From JBCAXA01 sp038534295 (GTDB lineage: Bacteria > Pseudomonadota > Gammaproteobacteria > Steroidobacterales > Woeseiaceae): a stretch of 64,000 bases of DNA. The stretch covers positions 483,112-547,111 of the forward strand of contig JBCAXA010000003.1 of assembly GCA_038534295.1 (NCBI GenBank), written 5' to 3'. A model generated the notes under the pieces. It worked only from the letters and a program-made list of their open reading frames with translations, made no database searches and was not told where the DNA came from. The translations under genes and the position numbers were made by a program. Numbering within the stretch: the first letter of the stretch is position 1; each line of letters starts with the position of its first letter. Below, piece by piece: positions 1 through 8,836 of the stretch.

Positions 1-830
1 CACAGTGAAAACAGCCGCTCGTACGCGGCGTATTCGGCGACACGGCGGACGTGGCGCAGATGTTTTTTCAGATACGTAGCGCAGGCTTTTTCGAGCCGCT
101 TGCGGTGCTCGCGAACGATTTCGTTTTGTCCGGCCTGTAGCTCGAGCTGCAGCGAAACCAGTTTCATGATCTCGCGATAGCCGCGCCGCGTTGAAAACAT
201 CAGCTTCAACGGCAGTACGCTGCACTCGCGTATGCTTTTCGGCGGCTGCAAGACCTGGCGGTCGAACTTGGCGACGGCCTGCATCAATCCGGGAATGAAC
301 TGGGCGGCGCCGGCGGTATCCTCGGCGGACAGTTTGACGCTCGCAAGAAGTTCCTTGAGCTGCTTTTTGCGACCAAACAGGCCGTGGTGGATCTTCGAGT
401 AAAAGAACCGGCCGATCAGACCGCTGCCGGCCACGAGCAGCAGCGACACCAAGGCGGCCGAGCTGTTCAGGGAGCCGAAAGCGAAATTGCAGTGATACAG
501 AATGGTTAGCGTTGAAATGACGCCGAGCGTCATGTGCACCTGAAACCAATTCTTCACCGAACCTATGACGCGCAAGAACCGGTAACGCTTGCGCAACGGA
601 TACACGAGCAGGATCAAGATCAAGAGACTGCCGACGATGCCCAGCGCATAGCCGAGTCCCTCGTCGGCGAAAATTCGCCGGGTCTCGCGACCGTACCAAC
701 CAACCGCAAGCGTTAAGGCCGCAAACGTCAGCCATAAAAAGGGTGATAGCAGCGCCTTGACGTTAAGCCGCGATGCACCGGTGCCTTTGCGCGCGATGCC
801 GTCGGTAGCGGTCGTAGCGTTGGCGGCCAT
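1..830 (-). CDS. Partial integral membrane protein, possibly heme b-binding
   Basis: The reading frame starts with ATG at 830 and stays open to the window edge, so at least 276 residues are present and the C-terminus is missing. After a short soluble N-terminus there are hydrophobic segments at about residues 26-44, 60-77, 100-120 and 124-142. His99 and His113 are 14 residues apart in or near one segment (QVHM and LYHC), and KIHH follows at about 147. This spacing recalls heme-ligating helices of b561/ferric-reductase-like proteins, but that is inference. The part after residue 155 is soluble, Lys/Arg rich and probably helical. The ATG lies 10 bp after the stop of the TPR lipoprotein gene at 840-1232, so the two probably form an operon. 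Confidence 0.7.
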   Translation of the reverse strand, partial: MAANATTATDGIARKGTGASRLNVKALLSPFLWLTFAALTLAVGWYGRETRRIFADEGLGYALGIVGSLLILILLVYPLRKRYRFLRVIGSVKNWFQVHMTLGVISTLTILYHCNFAFGSLNSSAALVSLLLVAGSGLIGRFFYSKIHHGLFGRKKQLKELLASVKLSAEDTAGAAQFIPGLMQAVAKFDRQVLQPPKSIRECSVLPLKLMFSTRRGYREIMKLVSLQLELQAGQNEIVREHRKRLEKACATYLKKHLRHVRRVAEYAAYERLFSL

Positions 831-839
831 GGACGTTGC

Positions 840-1232
840 CTATCGAGTCCGCGGCGTTCGCGCGAACTGAACCTGGCTGCGCAGCGACGCCTCATCCACA
901 CCGAGCTCTATTGCACGGTTTATCGCACGCTCGGCGTCTGCGTCCCGTCCGAGATGACTATAGGTTTGGGCGAGCAAAACCCAGTGGCCTTCGTTGGTCG
1001 GGTCAGCGTCTGCGCGTGCTTCCAGACGTCCGACGAGCGAACTGATCGGTGGTGCCGACGTCGACTTGCTGGTCGGCGCCGATTGGCCGACGCCCATTGC
1101 ATTCTCGACGTCTGCCCAGGGGTCGGTATTATTTGTATGTTGTGCGGTGACGGTGTCGTCCGGATCGCGCACCGCGGCATCCTCGCACGCGGCAAACGAA
1201 ACCGTAGCCACTGCAAGTAGCAGTAACCTCAT
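840..1232 (-). CDS. TPR-containing lipoprotein
   Basis: 130 residues. The N-terminus is a short hydrophobic signal ending in SFAAC, a good lipobox, so the protein is probably an acylated periplasmic lipoprotein. Residues 70-115 read as one to two tetratricopeptide motifs (GHWVLLAQTYSHLGRDADAE, then AINRAIELG), similar in style to the C-terminal TPR segment of CcmH/CycH cytochrome c maturation proteins. A role in c-type cytochrome assembly is only a suggestion. It is the first gene of a probable two-gene operon with the membrane protein that starts at 830. Confidence 0.75.
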   Translation of the reverse strand: MRLLLLAVATVSFAACEDAAVRDPDDTVTAQHTNNTDPWADVENAMGVGQSAPTSKSTSAPPISSLVGRLEARADADPTNEGHWVLLAQTYSHLGRDADAERAINRAIELGVDEASLRSQVQFARTPRTR

Positions 1233-1389
1233 TCGTTCGCGCTCTGTTCACTTAATTCTTGTCAAAGCGAGAAGATACCGACTGGCCGGACAGGTGATCG
1301 TGATTGAGGTCACAAAAGTTGTGACCTGGTTCGCTGCTAACTCCTTTGTCTCACTTATAAATTGCGCAGTGTTGCCAAACGGCGTCGTA

Positions 1390-3246
1390 GTGCAGCCGGT
1401 CTTGCTCGCCTCATTTAACTTTGTTCGCGTTTGTCGTCGGTTGGCGACAGCCGCGTTGTTGTTGCTGTCATTGCACGATGTTTCGTTCGCAAGCGTTGAC
1501 GCCGCACGCGATGCCATCAAACGCAAGGACTTTGTCGCGGCGGCGCATTTGCTCCGTTCTGTTGAGCCGACAACCGCCGATGCGCAGTACTTGTTGGCTG
1601 GCCTGCATTCGCGCGGTCAGGGCGTAGCTCGTGATCGCGAGAGAGCTGCTGAGCTTTACCAAAACGCGGCGGAAGCCGGTCATGAAGGCGCGCGCGCCGC
1701 ACTTGCTAACGAATGGTTGGCAACGATGTTGGTCGACATTGAGGGTCTCGATCTGAACGAGGCCTTGCGTGTCGCGGCCACACGTGGCTCGCTCGTCGAC
1801 ATGAATGCCCTGTTGGCGAACGGCGCCGAGATCGACGCCATTGATGTCAACGGTCGTACTGCACTGATGGACGCCGCTGAGTTCGGCGGCAATGATGTGG
1901 TCAGTCGTTTACTCGATGCCGGCGCAAATCCGAATGTAACGGACGGTGACGGCGAGAGCGCACTTCTCAAAGCGATTCGGGCCAACGACACGGCGGCGGT
2001 CGATTCGCTGTTGAGTCGCGGTGCGAGAACGGACCTAAAAGACCAGCACGGCAATACCGCGCTGCATTTCGCCGCGCGCTACCAATCGTTGCCAATCCTT
2101 GAGCGCCTGATCCAAGCCAACGCAAGGCTCGACGTCGAAAACGCGCGTGGCATGAGCGCACTGACAATTGCCAGTCGTCGCGACGACACGCGGCTGGCAA
2201 GGGCGCTGCGGCGCGCTGGCGCCACGTCGCCGACTCAGTTTGCACAGCAAGCGTTGCATGCCCTGCGCGCCGTCGACAGGCCGGTCAACGGGCGCAATGT
2301 CTGGTTTATTGCTGCGGAACGTGGTGACCTACCCACGTTGCGTCGTGAGCTTGCGGCCGGTGCGTCGCTCGATGCGCGCAACGGCGAATCGATGTCGGCG
2401 TTGATGCTCGCGAGTCGTCGCGGCTACATTGACGTGGCCGACTGGTTGCTCGGCAATGGTGCGTCAATCGTTATTGAGGATCGCAACGATCGGAACGCTT
2501 TGACGCACGCAGCCGAAGCAGGACAACCCGAAACACTCGAACTGTTACTCGAGCACGCACTGTGGCAGGCGCCGGGCGGCGGCGAACGGCTGGTGTATTT
2601 CGCTGCGATGAGCGGTGACCCAGAGACCGTCGACGTCGCGCTGCGCGCGAGCGGTGCCACTGAGTCTAGTGCCAATGGCGATCTATCGGCACTGATGTTT
2701 GCCGCTCAGGCTGGACTCGATGCGGTCGCAGCACGTTTGGTTGCGGCGGGTGCAGCCGTTGATGCCGTCGATCGGCAACGCCGCTCGGCGTTGTGGTACG
2801 CCGCCGACAGCGGTCACTTGTCGATGCTCAATGTGCTGCTAACGGCCGGCGCGGACATCAATGCGGTAGACCGGTCCGGTACCAGCGCGCTGCATCGCGC
2901 CAGCGAGCGCGGCCATGCCGAGGTCGTGCGCGCACTGCTAAACGCCGGTGCCGACGCCAACGCTGAGAATCAGCGCGGCTACACACCGCTGATGGCAGCA
3001 CTCGAGGCGCGCCGCTACGGCGTCATTGAAATTCTCGCCCGCAGCAACGTAGAAATCGATAGGCGGAACTCGTTTGGCCAGACGGCGCTCATCCTGGCCG
3101 CGTTTCGTAACGACAGTAATGCGATCAACACGCTACTCGCGTTCGGCGCGGACGCAGCGATCGTCAACGGCGAGCGGCGCAACGCCGCCGACATTGCTGA
3201 GCGCCTGGGCAACGACGCGGCGTTAACTGCGCTTGATAGTCGTTAG
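1390..3246 (+). CDS. Sel1/ankyrin repeat protein, exported
   Basis: About 618 residues if the GTG at 1390 is the start. The frame stays open upstream to 994, but that part lies over the opposite-strand lipoprotein gene and has no useful start context. No ATG lies near the likely N-terminus, so the start is uncertain. A basic then hydrophobic stretch (RRLATAALLLLSL) is a signal peptide or anchor. It is followed by one Sel1-like repeat (YLLAGLHSRGQGVARD) and then about 14 ankyrin repeats to the C-terminus, recognisable by GRTALMDAAEFGG, GNTALHFAAR, SALHRASERGH and GYTPLMAALEAR. Ankyrin repeats bind other proteins; the partner is unknown. A second, smaller ankyrin protein is encoded at 37996. 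Confidence 0.8.
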   Translation: MQPVLLASFNFVRVCRRLATAALLLLSLHDVSFASVDAARDAIKRKDFVAAAHLLRSVEPTTADAQYLLAGLHSRGQGVARDRERAAELYQNAAEAGHEGARAALANEWLATMLVDIEGLDLNEALRVAATRGSLVDMNALLANGAEIDAIDVNGRTALMDAAEFGGNDVVSRLLDAGANPNVTDGDGESALLKAIRANDTAAVDSLLSRGARTDLKDQHGNTALHFAARYQSLPILERLIQANARLDVENARGMSALTIASRRDDTRLARALRRAGATSPTQFAQQALHALRAVDRPVNGRNVWFIAAERGDLPTLRRELAAGASLDARNGESMSALMLASRRGYIDVADWLLGNGASIVIEDRNDRNALTHAAEAGQPETLELLLEHALWQAPGGGERLVYFAAMSGDPETVDVALRASGATESSANGDLSALMFAAQAGLDAVAARLVAAGAAVDAVDRQRRSALWYAADSGHLSMLNVLLTAGADINAVDRSGTSALHRASERGHAEVVRALLNAGADANAENQRGYTPLMAALEARRYGVIEILARSNVEIDRRNSFGQTALILAAFRNDSNAINTLLAFGADAAIVNGERRNAADIAERLGNDAALTALDSR

Positions 3247-3319
3247 CCGGAACACGGACTGGTCTGGAAACTCACCGAACGCCTACCGCAACCTGTGGCC
3301 CATGGTTGGCGCGGTAAGC

Positions 3320-3348
3320 AAAAAAAGCGGGAGCGTTGCCGCTCCCGC
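3320..3348 (-). terminator. Rho-independent terminator of the PhoX-family gene
   Basis: Inverted repeat GCGGGAGCG / CGCTCCCGC with a 4-base loop. On the - strand it is followed by a run of T (A7 at 3320-3326 on the + strand). It sits just after the stop of the - strand gene at 3377. Confidence 0.85.
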
Positions 3349-3376
3349 AAATGGGGTTATCGTTGGTGAGCGTGAG

Positions 3377-4825
3377 TCAGAGGCGGCCGCGACGCCAAGG
3401 GCCCGTTATGGCGATTGTCAGTCCCGGCGTCTGTATGTTCACAAACAGCCAGTTGCCAAAGAACGTCGCACCGGCCCATTCTCGACCCGTGTAATTGCCG
3501 GCGCCGAAAGCGCCTTCGGCGCTCGCAACGCCTGGCCAGATGCTTTCCAACACGCCCAAGTCACTGTCTGACAGCACGATTCGGTTCTCCGCGAATGGGA
3601 ACGTTTCGCCGTTCGGCGTAAGTCCGATCAGTCGCTGCGGATCGTTGTCACCGTCCTCGCACAGCAGGATGCCGCCGCGTGGACTGATCGCGATATTGTC
3701 TGGGCCGTCGGTGACCTCCGCCGCCGGCGACTCGAACAGCATCGTCATCGTTTCGCGACGTGGGTCGTACGTGTAAACCTGACCGTGACGATTGTCGCCG
3801 CCGTCGGTGGAGACGAAATAGACCAACCCACGGTCGTACCAACAACCTTCGAGACGGCTGAACAGCGCCGCGCCAGGCGCTGAATCGAGCGGGCGACCTT
3901 CCATGCCTTCTGGATCGTCAACCTTGATCCACTCGGTGTGAAAGCGTTGACCATTCTCGAAACTAACGCGCATGTCTTTGCCGGGTTCGCCGACGACCGC
4001 AAGTGCATAAAGATCACCACCGGTGGCGTACGCGCCGAAAGCCTTCGGCCGGTACTGGTACAGGCCAGCCGGACGGGCGTCCTCGGTCTCATACAGGTAG
4101 CCGGTGCGCGGATCGGTTGCGGTCGCCTCGTGCGAAAAGCGACCGGCATCGCGAATCGGCCGGCCGCTGCCGACGCCGAATCCGGGCACGTCAAAGATGT
4201 AGCCGTGGTTAAAGCCGTCATCGCGGCTATTAAACGGGTGGAAGGTCTCTTCGCAACTGAGCCACGTGCCCCACGGCGTCGGGCCACCGGCACAATTGCG
4301 AATCGTGCCGGACAAGCTGCACCAGGACGCTTCGAAACGCCGTTCAAGCAGGTTGAACACGAGGTTGGTGGTGCCGCCGGCTTCGTTGGGGTTGTAGTCG
4401 GCGTCTTCGCATACGGCTCGCGGCCGTTCGGACGCGCTGAGTTCGTGGTTGCGAACCATAACGATGCGCGCGCCCTGCCGCGCGACGACGGCCATGCCGT
4501 CATGATCTTCCGGGGTCGGCTGACCGTCGATGAGCTGCTGCCCTGTCCAGCCATAGGTCAAATAATTGAAGCCTTCCGGTAAGGCCAGCAGCTCCAGCCC
4601 GGTGGCAAGGTCTCTGGTGGGGTGCAGCGGTCCGTAGTCCGGACTGAAGGGTCGGCGCCAGAACCACTCGCCATTGGCCAGCTCTTTGTTGTTGGCCATG
4701 GCGTTTTGCGCGAGGGCGCCAAAAGCAACGCTGGCGGCGCCAGCTTTCATGAAGCCGCGACGATTAATTCCGTGTAACGGCGAGGGCTTATCGAATTGCG
4801 ATAGGTACTGTCTGACGGGGTCCAT
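3377..4825 (-). CDS. PhoX-family (DUF839) Tat-exported phosphatase-like protein
   Basis: 482 residues, usual for short PhoX-family proteins. The N-terminus has a twin-arginine signal (NRRGFMK followed by a hydrophobic segment, about residues 21-45), so the folded protein is exported by Tat. Family-typical patches are VRNHE, WGTWLSCEETF, FSHEATATDP, YETEDARPAGLY and ILLCEDGD, matching the beta-propeller that binds iron and calcium in PhoX alkaline phosphatases. The substrate cannot be read from sequence; many DUF839 proteins are uncharacterised. The start is supported by GGAGA 8 bases upstream. It is monocistronic, closed by the terminator at 3320-3348. Confidence 0.9.
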   Translation of the reverse strand: MDPVRQYLSQFDKPSPLHGINRRGFMKAGAASVAFGALAQNAMANNKELANGEWFWRRPFSPDYGPLHPTRDLATGLELLALPEGFNYLTYGWTGQQLIDGQPTPEDHDGMAVVARQGARIVMVRNHELSASERPRAVCEDADYNPNEAGGTTNLVFNLLERRFEASWCSLSGTIRNCAGGPTPWGTWLSCEETFHPFNSRDDGFNHGYIFDVPGFGVGSGRPIRDAGRFSHEATATDPRTGYLYETEDARPAGLYQYRPKAFGAYATGGDLYALAVVGEPGKDMRVSFENGQRFHTEWIKVDDPEGMEGRPLDSAPGAALFSRLEGCWYDRGLVYFVSTDGGDNRHGQVYTYDPRRETMTMLFESPAAEVTDGPDNIAISPRGGILLCEDGDNDPQRLIGLTPNGETFPFAENRIVLSDSDLGVLESIWPGVASAEGAFGAGNYTGREWAGATFFGNWLFVNIQTPGLTIAITGPWRRGRL

Positions 4826-4968
4826 CGAGCTCTCCTACCTCAGTGAGCGACGGATCCATGAAAGCACTCTGATTTAACGTAACCTCGACACTGCGATTAT
4901 TGTTAAATTAAGATCGCGTGAAGGGAGCGTGAAGAAGCGGCGAGACTCGTCAACGGATTGACGAGCGC

Positions 4969-4998
4969 AAAGCGTGGCCGAGAATTCGGCCACGCTTT
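4969..4998. terminator. Perfect 13-bp stem-loop after the DUF4097 gene
   Basis: AAAGCGTGGCCGA, 4-base loop, TCGGCCACGCTTT. It lies 15 bp beyond the stop of the - strand gene at 5014. The trailing T run on the - strand is only three bases, so termination is plausible but weaker than at 3320. Confidence 0.55.
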
Positions 4999-5013
4999 GT
5001 TGTGTCGGAGCGA

Positions 5014-5931
5014 CTAATTGCTGTCGGCGCGGTAAATCTTGACGCCGCCGCCGTTGGTCTCGAGCCGGATCCGCGGACCGCCGCCGTGAATCGGCCCACG
5101 CAGGCGGCGATCGCCGCGCGTTTGACCGCCGACCGGTATCTCCGAACGCACCCCACTCGATGACGATGCATCGATTTCGAGGCCGACGCCGTCAGCGACG
5201 TATAGCCGTACGCTGCCGCCTGATGTGGTCAGGGATGAATCGCCCGCCGGCTGCACCAACATCGTCGCCTCTACCGAGCCACCCGATGTGCGGGCATTGA
5301 CCCGTCCGCTGGCGTTTTTGACGCGAATGCTGCCGCCGGACGTGCGCGCTTCAACGTCGCCCGTCGCCTCGCCGATGGTGATTGAGCCGCCGGAGGTGCG
5401 TACATCGATGTCCGCACCACCGCCGTCAACCCGAATCGAGCCACCGGACGTATTGGCGTCGATCTCACCCTCAATGCGCCCGAAACGCAGTGCGCCGCCG
5501 GACGTCGTCGCACGAACCTTGCCGTTCATGTCGTCGACGCCGATCGAGCCGCCGCGTGTACGGAGGTCGACGTTGAAGTTTCGCGGCACCGTTACATTAA
5601 ATACGACTTTGGCTTTGTTGCCGCCCCACCAGTTGCGTTTGCCGTCTTCCCAACGCCCTTCGATGGTGACTTTGTTGCCGCTGGACGTGAAATCGACCTC
5701 CAGTCGTTCGCCTTCGGAGCCGCCGCGCTCAACCTCGACATCGACCCGCGCCGCATCGTGCGTCTGAATGCGGATTGCGCCGATGTCGGTATCAATTTCC
5801 AGGTCGCCACCCGACGAGGCGTCGAACGACTCGCTGAGGATATCGGCTCGAACCGTGTCGGACATCGCGAACGCGAACAGGATGAGGCTCAGTGCTCGCA
5901 ATGTAGGCATCGTCATCGGCGCAAGGCGCAT
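5014..5931 (-). CDS. DUF4097-type beta-repeat exported protein
   Basis: 305 residues. The start at 5931 is supported by GGAGAAG 6 bases upstream. A signal peptide ends near TVRADIL (about residue 29). The body is a right-handed beta-solenoid-like run of repeats with the recurring element TSGGSIRV/TSGGSVEA at about 16-20-residue spacing, typical of DUF4097 putative adhesin/auto-transporter head domains. No enzyme motif is seen. Expected location is periplasm or outer surface. Its role is unknown; in other bacteria such proteins often accompany envelope-stress regulators, which are not seen here. Confidence 0.8.
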   Translation of the reverse strand: MRLAPMTMPTLRALSLILFAFAMSDTVRADILSESFDASSGGDLEIDTDIGAIRIQTHDAARVDVEVERGGSEGERLEVDFTSSGNKVTIEGRWEDGKRNWWGGNKAKVVFNVTVPRNFNVDLRTRGGSIGVDDMNGKVRATTSGGALRFGRIEGEIDANTSGGSIRVDGGGADIDVRTSGGSITIGEATGDVEARTSGGSIRVKNASGRVNARTSGGSVEATMLVQPAGDSSLTTSGGSVRLYVADGVGLEIDASSSSGVRSEIPVGGQTRGDRRLRGPIHGGGPRIRLETNGGGVKIYRADSN

Positions 5932-6183
5932 TGTTCTTCTCCATTCATCAAAACTGTGTCGATCAGATGCCCGGTTCGGCGAAATGGTTTGCAGCGCAAG
6001 TGCCGGACATAGCCGCGCATTTGTTTAGATTGCCAGCGTAGGCGTCTGAAGTGTCGGATTTTTTTGCATTTTTCTTATGACAGAAATGTTTGACAGAGCA
6101 CCGAATCGCAAAAATCTGTAACAAACGAGGCCTATTCTTCGGGCCCGTTTCGCCCTCACTTCACCCTTTTGGAGACAACAACG

Positions 6184-8418
6184 ATGCGACAAGCACGCCT
6201 CATCCTGGCGAGCCTCGTACTCGGCGTCCTCGCGCTGCCTTCGATGGCCAGTGCGGCTGGCAATGGATTTGCCACTGACCCCGAGCTCGACGCCCGTCTT
6301 TTTCAGATACGCTTCGTCAATTTCTTTCAGCTCGATTTCCGCTATCGGATTATCAACAACTCAGACGCAACCGTTACGGGGCCAACGCGCCTGTTGATCG
6401 ATACGCGCGCGCGGGTCTTTAACGCGGATGGCCGCGTTGACGGCAAAGCCTTCGTTAACGTATGCCGCTTCGAAGAATGCTCGCTTGAGCCTGGCCAGCG
6501 CTCGCGACTGGTGCGCGTTCGCCTGAACCTGTTCCAAGCGCTGTTCTTCGGCCTCGACGTTGACGCGCAGTTCCAGCCGTTTGTGCTGCAGCTGCTGCAT
6601 AACGCCGATATGGATGGCAACGGCAGTGACGCGCTTGAAAACGTTGAGCGTTTCTCGGGCCTGCTCGCCGATTTCCAGGCCGAGTATCCGGACAACACCG
6701 TCACGCTGAGCTCGGGGGATAACTACATCCCGGGTCCGCGTTACAACGCTGCCGCCGAGGTAGAGTTCACGGATCTGCTCGGTGTGCCGGGCGTTGGTCG
6801 TCTCGACATGGCCTACATGAACGCCATGGGTTATGAAGCCAGTGCGGTCGGCAACCACGAACTCGATGACGGCACGGCGGTGTTTGCATCGATTTTTGGC
6901 GCCGACGGTGACTACCCGGGTGCCCAGTTCCCGTACCTGTCTTCTAACCTCGACTTCACGAGCGACGCTAACTTGGTGGGTGCGGTCGTTGCGGACGGTC
7001 AGGAAGCCGCCACGATCACGAATTCGCTGGCACGGTCGACCGTCATCACCGTTGATGGTGAGAAAATCGGCATCGTCGGTGCGACGACGCCGACGCTGAC
7101 GTTTATCACCGACTCCGGCGACATCACTGTCCTGCCGCCCGACTTCACGAGCGACAACGTTGCGGCTCTGGCCGGCGAAATCCAGCCGGCGATTGACGCC
7201 TTGACGCTGCAGGGCATCAACAAAATCATCATGCTCGGCCACATGCAGCGCATCGCAATCGAGCAGGAGCTGGCTACGCTGCTGACGGACGTCGACCTCA
7301 TCGTGGCTGGCGGTTCGAACACACGTCTCGTTGACGAAAACGATCGCCTGCGTCCGGGTGAAGAAGCCCTCGGTGTTTACCCGGGTGTTTTCACGAGCCC
7401 GAAAGGCGAGCCGGTACTGGTCGTTAACACCGACGGCGACTACAAGTATCTCGGCCGTCTGGTCAGCGCGTTCACGCTCGCCGGCACGATCAACCTCGAG
7501 TCACTCGACACGACGGTTAACGGTGCGTACGCGACGGACGCTGATTCGTATGCGTTCTTCGGTTCGCCCGCAGCAAATCCGGCCGTCGTTGCGCTGTCGG
7601 ACGCCGCGCGCGAAACGCTCGCTCGCATCAACGAGCCGGTTGGTCTGACGGAAGTCTTCTTGAGCGCTCAGCGCGAGCCGGGTGTTCGCACGGAAGAGAC
7701 CACGCTCGGCAATCTGACGGCAGATGCAAACCTCGTTGCTGCTAAGAAAGTCGATCCGAGCGTCGTTATCTCGCTGAAGAATGGCGGTGGTATCCGTGCC
7801 GACATCGGCTCGATCGTTGTCCCGCCGGGCGCGACCGAGCCGGAATTCTTGCCGCCGCCGGATGGCGAGATCACGCGTCTTGATATCGAAAGCACGCTGG
7901 CCTTCAACAACGGCCTGGTGCTGCTGACGATCACGTCGAACGAGCTGCGCGCCTTCCTCGAAGGATCGCTCGGCGCGCCGCTCGGCCCGACGCCGAACCA
8001 GCTGTCGGCTTCAGGCGGATTCCCGCAGGTCGCCGGCATCAGCGTCAGCTACGATCCGAATCTGCCGTCTGGCTCTCGGGTCATCAGCGCTGTTGTCGAC
8101 AACAACGGCACGCCGGTTGATCTCGTGGTCAACGGCGTCACTCAGCAGGCCGGATCGTTCCGCCTGGTCACGCTGGACTTCCTGGCGGACGGTGGTGACG
8201 GCACCTTGGGTACGCTGTCGGCGCCGAACCGAGTCGATCTGGAGGTCATTGGCGAGCCGGCCGGCGGCCCGTCGATGTTCTCAGCTGACGGCAGCGAGCA
8301 AGACGCGCTGGCTGAGTACCTGATCGAAACCTTCCCGCTGGACGGCAGCAATGGCGGCTTCAACCAGCAGGAAACGGCTCCGAACCTCGATACGCGTATT
8401 ACCAACGTCGCGTTCTAA
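6184..8418 (+). CDS. 5'-nucleotidase/UshA-like metallophosphoesterase, exported
   Basis: 744 residues from the ATG at 6184, chosen because GGAGAC lies just upstream; an in-frame ATG at 6169 has no such site. The signal peptide ends at SMASAAG. Residues about 30-140 form an extra N-terminal beta-rich domain. The metallophosphoesterase domain follows with SGDNYIPGP, AVGNHELDDG and LGHMQ, then a 5'-nucleotidase C-terminal domain with NGGGIRADI. Two metal motifs deviate from the family: the opening motif reads HNADMDG rather than HTNDxHG, and the GGHSHT motif reads GGSNT. Hydrolysis of nucleotides or other phosphoesters in the periplasm is expected, but activity may be altered. A strong terminator follows. 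Confidence 0.85.
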   Translation: MRQARLILASLVLGVLALPSMASAAGNGFATDPELDARLFQIRFVNFFQLDFRYRIINNSDATVTGPTRLLIDTRARVFNADGRVDGKAFVNVCRFEECSLEPGQRSRLVRVRLNLFQALFFGLDVDAQFQPFVLQLLHNADMDGNGSDALENVERFSGLLADFQAEYPDNTVTLSSGDNYIPGPRYNAAAEVEFTDLLGVPGVGRLDMAYMNAMGYEASAVGNHELDDGTAVFASIFGADGDYPGAQFPYLSSNLDFTSDANLVGAVVADGQEAATITNSLARSTVITVDGEKIGIVGATTPTLTFITDSGDITVLPPDFTSDNVAALAGEIQPAIDALTLQGINKIIMLGHMQRIAIEQELATLLTDVDLIVAGGSNTRLVDENDRLRPGEEALGVYPGVFTSPKGEPVLVVNTDGDYKYLGRLVSAFTLAGTINLESLDTTVNGAYATDADSYAFFGSPAANPAVVALSDAARETLARINEPVGLTEVFLSAQREPGVRTEETTLGNLTADANLVAAKKVDPSVVISLKNGGGIRADIGSIVVPPGATEPEFLPPPDGEITRLDIESTLAFNNGLVLLTITSNELRAFLEGSLGAPLGPTPNQLSASGGFPQVAGISVSYDPNLPSGSRVISAVVDNNGTPVDLVVNGVTQQAGSFRLVTLDFLADGGDGTLGTLSAPNRVDLEVIGEPAGGPSMFSADGSEQDALAEYLIETFPLDGSNGGFNQQETAPNLDTRITNVAF

Positions 8419-8450
8419 GTTCGCAACCGTATAACGCTGTACCAAAACGC

Positions 8451-8480
8451 GGCGGGAGTCTTCGGACTCCCGCCGTTTTT
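8451..8480 (+). terminator. Rho-independent terminator of the nucleotidase-like gene
   Basis: GGCGGGAGTC, TTCG loop, GACTCCCGCC, then five T. It lies 32 bp after the stop codon at 8418. Confidence 0.9.
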
Positions 8481-8508
8481 CGTGGCGTGCGCTACGTTCG
8501 ATCAGCCA

Positions 8509-8766
8509 CTACTTGCGCGGCAAACCGAGACGGATGGGCCCGCGCGCTTTCTTCGGGTCGATCGCATTGCCGCCTTGGGTGATTGCAATCGTGCCGGCGG
8601 CCGCCATTGCCGTTGCCACCGTTCGCACCGCCGCCATCATCGATCGCCAATCGTCATCCGACGCTACTGCGCGAGCGGCCTCCGACGGGCAGATCGTTTT
8701 GCCAACACCGCGTGCACGGCATAGCGCGAGAATCGTCTTGGCAATGTCGTCGTTAGAAGGGTGCAC
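8509..8766 (-). CDS. DUF3253 small protein
   Basis: 85 residues. The sequence follows the DUF3253 pattern from end to end: an N-terminal helix, GKTICPSEAARAV, the DDWRSMM turn, a second helix, and the C-terminal KKARGPIRLGL. The fold resembles a small winged-helix-like unit; no function is established. It is a single cytoplasmic gene between two + strand genes. Confidence 0.85.
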   Translation of the reverse strand: MHPSNDDIAKTILALCRARGVGKTICPSEAARAVASDDDWRSMMAAVRTVATAMAAAGTIAITQGGNAIDPKKARGPIRLGLPRK

Positions 8767-8836
8767 TGGGAGTTAGCTTGCCGATCGATGCCGTAAGCGG
8801 CACGATCTCAAGAGTTTAGCGAGATATGAGGTAGGT

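Noticed and set aside
3745..4554. Long frame in another frame of the PhoX-family gene
   Set aside because: 269-residue shadow of a high-GC gene, Arg/Ser/Thr rich, without start context. The PhoX frame explains the sequence fully.
6078..6098. Pho box upstream of the nucleotidase-like gene
   Set aside because: Two TGACAG-type elements occur, but 13 bp apart rather than the 11 bp of a PhoB site, and no second copy is found before the PhoX-family gene.
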